From: Portunus trituberculatus
Lineage: Eukaryota; Arthropoda; Malacostraca; Decapoda; Portunidae
Length of the DNA: 64,000 nt
Reading direction: 5' to 3'
Assembly (NCBI RefSeq): GCF_017591435.1
Contig: NC_059268.1
Location: forward strand, 15,701,684-15,765,683
Shown: positions 58,178 to 64,000 of the stretch, piece after piece
Numbering within the stretch: position 1 is the stretch's first letter
Layout of the letters: each line of letters opens with the position of its first letter
The notes under the pieces: generated by a model
The model's database searches: none
Seen by the model: the letters and a program-made list of their open reading frames with translations, nothing else
What the model was told of the DNA's origin: nothing
Position numbers and translations under genes: made by a program

Positions 58178-58391
58178 TTAACCCCTTCAGTACTGGGACG
58201 CATTTTCACCTTGAGGTTTGTGTACGATTAGACGATTTTATTGACATTAAGAAAGGTTTGTGGAGGTTAGAAGATTAATGGCCAAGGCCTTCACTATTTT
58301 AATCCCCCACATGAGTTTCTGAAGCTGAAGAAAATCACCAAATACTAACCAAAATGAATATGAAAACGTGTCATGGTACTGAATGGGTTAA
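58178..58391 (+). mobile_element. TTAA-MITE copy 20 (reference copy)
   Basis: This is the cleanest copy, 214 bp. It starts TTAACCCCTTCAGTACTGGG-ACGCATTTT and ends CGTGTCATGGTACTGAATGGGTTAA. The ends pair as inverted repeats of about 25 bp (GACGC is shared 4-5 nt further in). The interior runs GATTAGACGATTTTATTGAC, GGAGGTTAGAAGATTAATGG, TTCACTATTTTAATCCCCCA, GAGTTTCTGAAGCTG and AATCACCAAATA. There is no room for a transposase. TTAA at both ends with CCC next to it fits the TTAA target duplication of the piggyBac superfamily (established for that superfamily; membership here is inferred). Confidence 0.95.
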
Positions 58392-58798
58392 AACATATAG
58401 ATATTTATTATTCTACCTTATTTGTTTAGGTGTGTCGTTGCCATTAGGTAGTGTGGGCGGTACTCCTCCTCTTCTTCTCTCTCATAATCTCTTGTATTTC
58501 TCTATTACCTGAAATTTATTACGTTATTATTGCTTCTTCTTATTATTAAATGTCTTTCTCACTCTCACAACCGAAGAGTTCCTCCTCACTTCCTATTTTC
58601 TCCCCATTATTCCAGTAACTTCCTCCATTCCTTTCTGTACAGGAAAAATAACATCAAAGCTGCTCGTTATTTTTTTTTTCGCTATCTGTGTATTTTATTT
58701 ATTTATTGTCTGCGAGGCTAAGAGTTTTCCTGTTTTCCTTTCTCTCCCCTTTCTCCATAACTAAAGGATGTTTTTTTCCCTCCATATAATTGTGGGAC
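58392..58798. other. T-rich single-copy spacer
   Basis: Nothing recognised. Confidence 0.5.
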
Positions 58799-59013
58799 TA
58801 AAAACCTTCAATACTGGAACACATTTTTACCTTGAGATGTGTGTATGATTAGACCATTTTATTGACATTAGGAAGGGTTTATGGATGTCAGAAGATTATT
58901 GGCCAGAGTCTTCACTATTTTAATCCCCCACCTAAGTTGCTGAAGCTGTATAAAATCACCAAATATTAAACAGAAGAAATGTGGAAACGAGTCATAGTAC
59001 TGAAGGGGTTGAA
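58799..59013 (+). mobile_element. TTAA-MITE copy 21 (both ends decayed)
   Basis: Left CTAAAAACCTTCAATACTGG, right GTACTGAAGGGGTTGAA. TTAA is lost at both sides but the interior is good. Confidence 0.9.
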
Positions 59014-59677
59014 ACCTGATATGTAGATCGCTTGTTCGACGTGAAACTTACATAATTGACTTGCCAGAGGTTCATGCGGCGTGGGTCTCATTTTCTCGTC
59101 CTTTCATCTCTACAAAGAGTTGCATTTTCTCTGTGGGAATTCAACTCCTCGCCGAGAGAAGTGACGTAACTCTGCCTTTTTACCTTTCCCCATTCTATTG
59201 TTCATTTGACATTGTTCACTGTTCATTTTTTGGTCGTCCCCCGCGAGTTTTTTTTTTTTTCTTCCTTTTCCCTCCGGAGTGTATGAATCAGATGAAGTCT
59301 TCCTTTTGGTTTCTCGCAGCATTTTGTTCTTCTCGCTCTCTAACACAACGTCTATTTTGTACTAAACCCTTTGTCTTCAGGAGTTTTAGATACGCAGGGC
59401 TGCTTTGTACTGAAGGCAACCGCGGTGATGTCTTTGTACTCTACTTTGCCTCATGAGGGGTGACCGCTTTCACGTTCCTCAGAAAAAAGGCCTCATGTGG
59501 GTAGTCTCAATTTTTTTTCCGGAAGTAGATTTCTTTCATAGCGTCTTCTACAGCTTGAATAAAGTGCTAAAAAGAATGCTGATGTATTTTTTCTATTGAT
59601 ATCGTATGTATTTTTGTCCGTTTCCTAATAGTTTCTTGCACCCAAAGCTTATAGTACACTCTTTTTATGCCCAGAAG

Positions 59678-59679
<2 letters not shown>
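59014..59679. other. Single-copy stretch with weak ORF
   Basis: A 131-codon plus frame (59061-59456), Phe/Ser/Arg-rich, has no recognisable domain. Confidence 0.5.

Positions 59680-59740
<61 letters not shown>
59680..59740. repeat. (GT)n microsatellite
   Basis: GT run of about 61 nt. Confidence 0.97.
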
Positions 59741-59744
<4 letters not shown>

Positions 59745-59846
59745 AAATGTTAAAACTTGAAATGGCCAAACATAACTCATATTCTATATACCTTTCATAT
59801 TTTGTACGTTTGTCACTAAACTAACTAGAGTAACTGTGTCTATGTG

Positions 59847-59849
<3 letters not shown>

Positions 59850-59907
<58 letters not shown>
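59850..59907. repeat. (GA)n microsatellite
   Basis: GA run of about 58 nt. Confidence 0.97.
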
Positions 59908-59910
<3 letters not shown>

Positions 59911-60231
59911 CCAGATCCCTTAAATGCCATCTCTCCTTTATCAAGAGTCAATTAGGTTTAAATACAAATGTTTCATGTTGTATTACACCACGTATTCTCT
60001 CAATTTCCAGTTTTTCTTCCCCCTCTGTAAGTGATAACCTCTCTGAATCTCTGCCGTCCGTCTGTATGATATGTAGGTTAGACTAATATGACATTTCAAC
60101 ATTTCTACCTCCTCTAGAAGCGAGTCATGTGTTGTGAGTCAGGTTATCAAAGAAACATATCCCATTCGTCCTAATCAGATGCACAAGTAACCTGGTCCTT
60201 ATTTTGATGAGAGTAAGCTTCTCAGTAATGG
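59908..60231. other. Single-copy spacer
   Basis: Mixed sequence, nothing recognised. Confidence 0.5.
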
Positions 60232-60305
<74 letters not shown>

Positions 60306-60308
60306 AGA
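60232..60308. repeat. (CA)n-(GA)n microsatellite
   Basis: CA run of about 17 nt joined to a GA run with AAAG interruptions at the end. A further GA run lies at 60500-60526. Confidence 0.96.
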
Positions 60309-60898
60309 GCATTGTGATAAAGCTAATAGTGGCAACATAGTGTGTGGCTGTAACAAAGTGATATGGAGAAGGACAGATGTTCGGTGATCGATTTATTAAT
60401 TGCGCCATAAAGGTTTGGTGATAACGCGTCCAATGTCAAAATAATTTACGAACAAAAACTGGTACAAGATAAAGCAAGATAAAAGTAATACGAACTGAGA
60501 AAGAGAGAGAGAGAGAGAGAGAGAGAAAAAAAAAGGAGACAATTTTATTAACTCACACAGAAGGCCAGTCGTCTCCACTAATAGAAGTATTGTGTATTTT
60601 GTGTCAGATACCAGGAAAACTTTTTAACTTGTATTCTTGCGTCATCTATAAGTATAAAGTACATCATAGCATTAATAAAACTTCTGCCACAGGTGAAGAA
60701 ACTTTTCCTTACACGACTTTCTCTCTAGGAATAGTTATCCATCATGCATTATTGGTGATATAACTAATGGTTTCATATAAAGAGTATCAATGGATAAAAA
60801 TAACTTGTGCTGAGTAGAGTTACGTGATTTATAATGGTCAATACGGGTCTACTCAGTCTAGTCACTCTTTATCTATTGGGTGCAGTAAGTTCTAACAT
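60309..60898. other. AT-rich single-copy stretch
   Basis: No gene or further repeat apart from the GA run at 60500. Confidence 0.5.
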
Positions 60899-61116
60899 TT
60901 AACCCCTTCAATACTGGGACACACTTTTACCATAAGATTTAATTCAATTAGCTCACATTATTAACATCTAAAAAAGGGTCTATGGAGGTCAGAAGATTAA
61001 TGGCCACAGTCTTCACTATTTTAAGCCCACACATGAGTTTCTTAAGGTGTAAAAAAAGTCACCAAATAGTACACAGAATGAATATGGAAACGCGTCATGG
61101 TACTCAAGGGGGTTAA
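60899..61116 (+). mobile_element. TTAA-MITE copy 22
   Basis: TTAA at both ends, left TTAACCCCTTCAATACTGGG, right GGTACTCAAGGGGGTTAA. A few inserted bases in the left third (218 bp). Confidence 0.95.
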
Positions 61117-61763
61117 GACACTTTTTTACCACGACCTCTTAAATAGTTGTGAAGCAAGACAAAATTGTTCCTGTCCTTTTTTGTGTTACTTCGTTATGAG
61201 CATCTCCTTTACTGAGCTCTAATTGGCAGTATAGGTAGTGACCAGAATAGTGAAAGGATTAGAAAGAGCCAAGGTAGGGGAGCACATGGGAAGGAAACAC
61301 GCGTACCTTTCACTCCCCTTCCACCCCGTAGTGATAGGGGACGAAAACAAAAACATTAGTCCCGGGTCAAGGCTTGCTCTCTTCAACGGTCACGCCTTAT
61401 CTTATTTTGAACAGATTGCGAAGTTCTGATAAAGTTATCCCTTGTTATCTCTGTTATCACGGAGGCTAATGCTGGACATAGTGGCTGCATGTCTCCTCCT
61501 CCTCTCCTCCTTCCCCTCCTCTTGCTGTGACTGTATCCTATAACACATCTTGATTGAATCTTAGTAGGTGCTCCAAAACACTTCAGAACGCAGCACAGTA
61601 CATGATAAGGCAAAGCAGTCCCTCCACATGTCACACAACGCTTTCACATATCTCGCTTCTCGGGAAGTGGCTTGTGTTTTGAATCTTTTCTCTAAAATTG
61701 TATGGCAAATAAGAGAAAGAGCTGTTAATGGCGTTTATGTGTCATCTTAATAAAGCCGTGCCT

Positions 61764-61766
<3 letters not shown>
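61117..61766. other. Single-copy stretch
   Basis: CTCC-rich at 61493-61520. Frames of 60-83 codons are unrecognised. Confidence 0.5.
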
Positions 61767-61801
<35 letters not shown>

Positions 61802-61822
61802 TGATGTTCTGTTGTTTCCTGC

Positions 61823-61895
<73 letters not shown>
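61767..61895. repeat. (GA)n and (CA)n tracts
   Basis: GA 61767-61798 and CA 61825-61895. Confidence 0.97.
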
Positions 61896-61898
<3 letters not shown>

Positions 61899-62182
61899 CA
61901 CACACACGTACATACATTCCATCTCAACATCCTCTGCTTTGTGCACGGTGACTGGCGCAAAAAAAAGAGTGGTGTAATGGGCGTAGTGTAAGCTCTGTAA
62001 TTGATTTCTGTTGTTGTGCGTGCAGTGGGAACCAGTCGATACAGGCATGGGTGGAGAGTATTGATATTGCAAATGAGTCACGGCCGTGCATTGATCATTC
62101 CTCTTTCCTTTCCATGATTTGTAGTGTGTATGGGGGAATCGAGGGTTGTTGGGTGTTCTACTCGTATGGCAAGGGTACGTGA
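61896..62182. other. Single-copy spacer
   Basis: Nothing recognised. Confidence 0.5.
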
Positions 62183-62600
62183 GGCTCGGTATGATAAGTG
62201 ATGTGTTTCTTTTCTCTTATTTAATTTGTGATTTTATTGAGTTTGTTTCTTACGATGTACTAGATTTTTTATTAGTCTTGTGGTTATGAATTGTTGAAAA
62301 ATGGGGTGAAATATTAGTGATGTGGCTCGGGGGTGATGTGTTCATTCATTTTTTACTCAAATTGTGATGTGCTTAAGTTTCTCTCTTACGGTGCATTGGA
62401 AGATTTTGATTTGTCTTGTGGTTATGGATTGCTGAAAAGTGAGTCTATATATTGATGTGGCTCGGGGTAAGAAGTGATGTGTTCATTCATTTTTGTAATT
62501 TAGGTTGTGATGTGATTGAGTTTCTCTGTTACGGTGCATTGGAGGATTTTGATTTCTCTCGTGGTTATAGATTGTTAAAAAGTGAGATGAAATATTGATG
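62183..62600 (+). repeat. Three-unit tandem repeat, about 135-142 bp each
   Basis: Units 62183-62323, 62324-62458 and 62459-62600 share GGCTCGG, AAGTGATGTGTT, TTGTGATGTG(A/C)TT, GAGTTTCT, ACGGTGCATTGGA, GATTTTGATTT, CGTGGTTAT and TGAAATATT(A/G)TGAT in order. Units 2 and 3 are closest; unit 1 is the most diverged. Confidence 0.9.
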
Positions 62601-63500
62601 AAACTTTAATTGTTATTGTTAATTTTATTGTTCTCATTTTTACCCACTTGAATACTAACACGTAAAAAAAATAAACGGAAAACGGAATGACTTTGAAGAA
62701 AATTAAGAAGATAATCCTCAAAGAGACAGACAACTTTCTCTGCACAGTAAAAGGCAGACAGACGGTACTCCTCGTATGAAAGAAACCTACAGCCTTAGAA
62801 AACCGTGGACCATTAAAGACGATGATATCAAAACGTGGCGCACACTTACCTAACTGTCACAGGCTCTCTTTTGGCTTAATAAAGTGCCGTGGTGCAACTC
62901 CAGTGTATGATTTAGGAAGACGTCAAAAGAAGACACCGCTGACATCAAGAGGAAAAATCATGTAGTTTGAACCAGTGCCCTTTGTCGTCTATCTTACCCA
63001 GCTGAAGTCATTTTGGAAGGTTTATTCAAATAGCAAGTGTCATTTTATCATTAGTGTATATAAGTTTGTTTCTTTTTCTGTAATCTTCTTCATTTTTTAT
63101 GTACACTTTATCTGATAAGTATATATATTTATTTATTTTTTTTTTTTCCTAATGTATGAATAAAGATAACATTCCAGCACTTTAGGGACGAGAAGCGCTC
63201 AATGAAATGTGTGTCGAGTGCTAATTGCCAAAGATGGATTAGTGAATGAAGAAACAAGTAGCAATCGCGGGGACTTTCAAAAGTGAGGTAATGAGAGCAG
63301 CGAGATTGCGTTGGTCTTGCCGTGTTGAAGGGATAGCAAGGAAATTTCTGGGTTAAGAGTGTTAGATATTTTGAAATGAAAGGTCGAGTGCCAGCCAGTG
63401 AGCCAACCAAAGAAGATGTGAAGGACGTAGAAAATACAGGATCTGACACGCAGGTTGCACAGAATATTGCCGCCATCTCATTGCATAAGGTGACCCACGT
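62601..63500. other. AT-rich single-copy stretch
   Basis: A 115-codon minus frame (63129-63476) is unrecognised. ATTTATTT and T runs near 63127-63148. Confidence 0.5.
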
Positions 63501-63665
63501 GTGTGTGTGTGTGTGTGCTGTGGAACTTGTCCTGGGAAATGATAGCTGTTGTTGTTGCTGCTGCTGTTGTTGCTGTTGGTGGTGGTGGCGCTGAAGCTGG
63601 TGGTGATGTTATAGTTGCTTTTGTTGTTTTTGCTATCGTTATTACTGTATCACTACCACTACTAA
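63501..63665. repeat. Short (GT)n and impure (GTT/GCT/GGT)n array
   Basis: GT 63499-63517, triplet sequence GTTGTTGCTGCT...GGTGGTGG 63547-63592, and further GTT/CTA triplets to 63665. Confidence 0.88.
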
Positions 63666-63979
63666 TTAATTTTATGTAAGATGGATAATTTAAAGAATAT
63701 AAAAAAGGCACATTACTACTGCTGCTACCATTACAATAATTACAACTACTATTTTCACAACTACATCCACCATAACTATCTCTAACAAGCCCAAAACTCC
63801 CCCGTCACCACCAGAGACACCTCAGTAACAAGCACACAAACAATCACAGCTCCCACCAATAACCATCGCGTCCTTGTTGCATCACTTCCCTTTGCAACAC
63901 CTGGCCAGTCTCTCTTAACAAGCTACGGGACAAGGAAATACCTGCTGCTTCCTCTTACCATAGCCTTCCTTACTGTTCA
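63666..63979. other. Single-copy end stretch
   Basis: A/C-rich with scattered ACTA and ACCA triplets near 63712-63780. Nothing else seen. Confidence 0.5.
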
Positions 63980-64000
63980 CACACACACACACACACACAC
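63980..64000. repeat. (AC)n tract cut by the window edge
   Basis: AC run continuing past the end of the window. Confidence 0.95.

Noticed and set aside
62640..62665. ACCCACTTGAATACTAACACG as a MITE end
   Set aside because: Weak match and no interior words downstream.

Overview
This is eukaryotic nuclear DNA with no protein-coding, rRNA or tRNA gene that I can support. The best guess for the source is an arthropod, most likely a decapod crustacean (crab or shrimp type). Three things point that way: the extreme density of long (GA/CT)n and (GT/AC)n tracts, the degenerate ACCTT/AACCT pentamers (the arthropod telomere word is TTAGG, i.e. AACCT), and many short inverted-repeat elements. No species can be named from this sequence alone. 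Nearly all long open frames are read-throughs of microsatellites (Ser-Leu, Cys-Val, Thr-His or Arg-Glu runs).

The clearest biology is an interspersed family of about 200-220 bp found here in 22 copies (12 in one orientation, 10 in the other; about 4.66 kb, 7% of the window). Its ends read TTAACCCCTTCAGTAC...GACGC and pair as terminal inverted repeats. Fifteen copies still have TTAA at both ends. This is what a non-autonomous piggyBac-like element (MITE) would look like; below it is called the TTAA-MITE. Copies are written '+' when the end reading TTAACCCCTTCAGTACTGGG is on the left and '-' when the end reading TTAACCCCTTCAGTACCATG is on the left. The most intact copy, at 58178-58391, carries the full family description.

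Layout: 0-25 kb holds nine TTAA-MITEs, two copies of a second MITE family (8295, 11980), a two-unit duplication (16821-17247) and many dinucleotide tracts. From 24.4 to 41.0 kb there is no TTAA-MITE. That interval has the longest tract, (CT)n of about 205 nt at 26077, dense triplet and dinucleotide clusters at 29.3-36.2 kb, a degenerate pentamer field at 34.8-35.3 kb, and a tract-free GC-richer block at 36.2-39.1 kb. From 39 to 46 kb there are tandem duplications, a nested GT/AC palindrome (42145-42404) and a GA-linked repeat shared by 39.55 and 45.3 kb. From 47 to 61 kb there are eleven TTAA-MITEs, one of them framed by a TTAA-bounded duplicated flank (50693-51038), and a 10-unit minisatellite (54214-54923). 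The last 3 kb has a three-unit tandem repeat (62183-62600).

There is no gene system to describe. The window looks like intergenic or intronic DNA shaped by MITE insertion, replication slippage and local tandem duplication. Three core-promoter-like sites are listed at low confidence.
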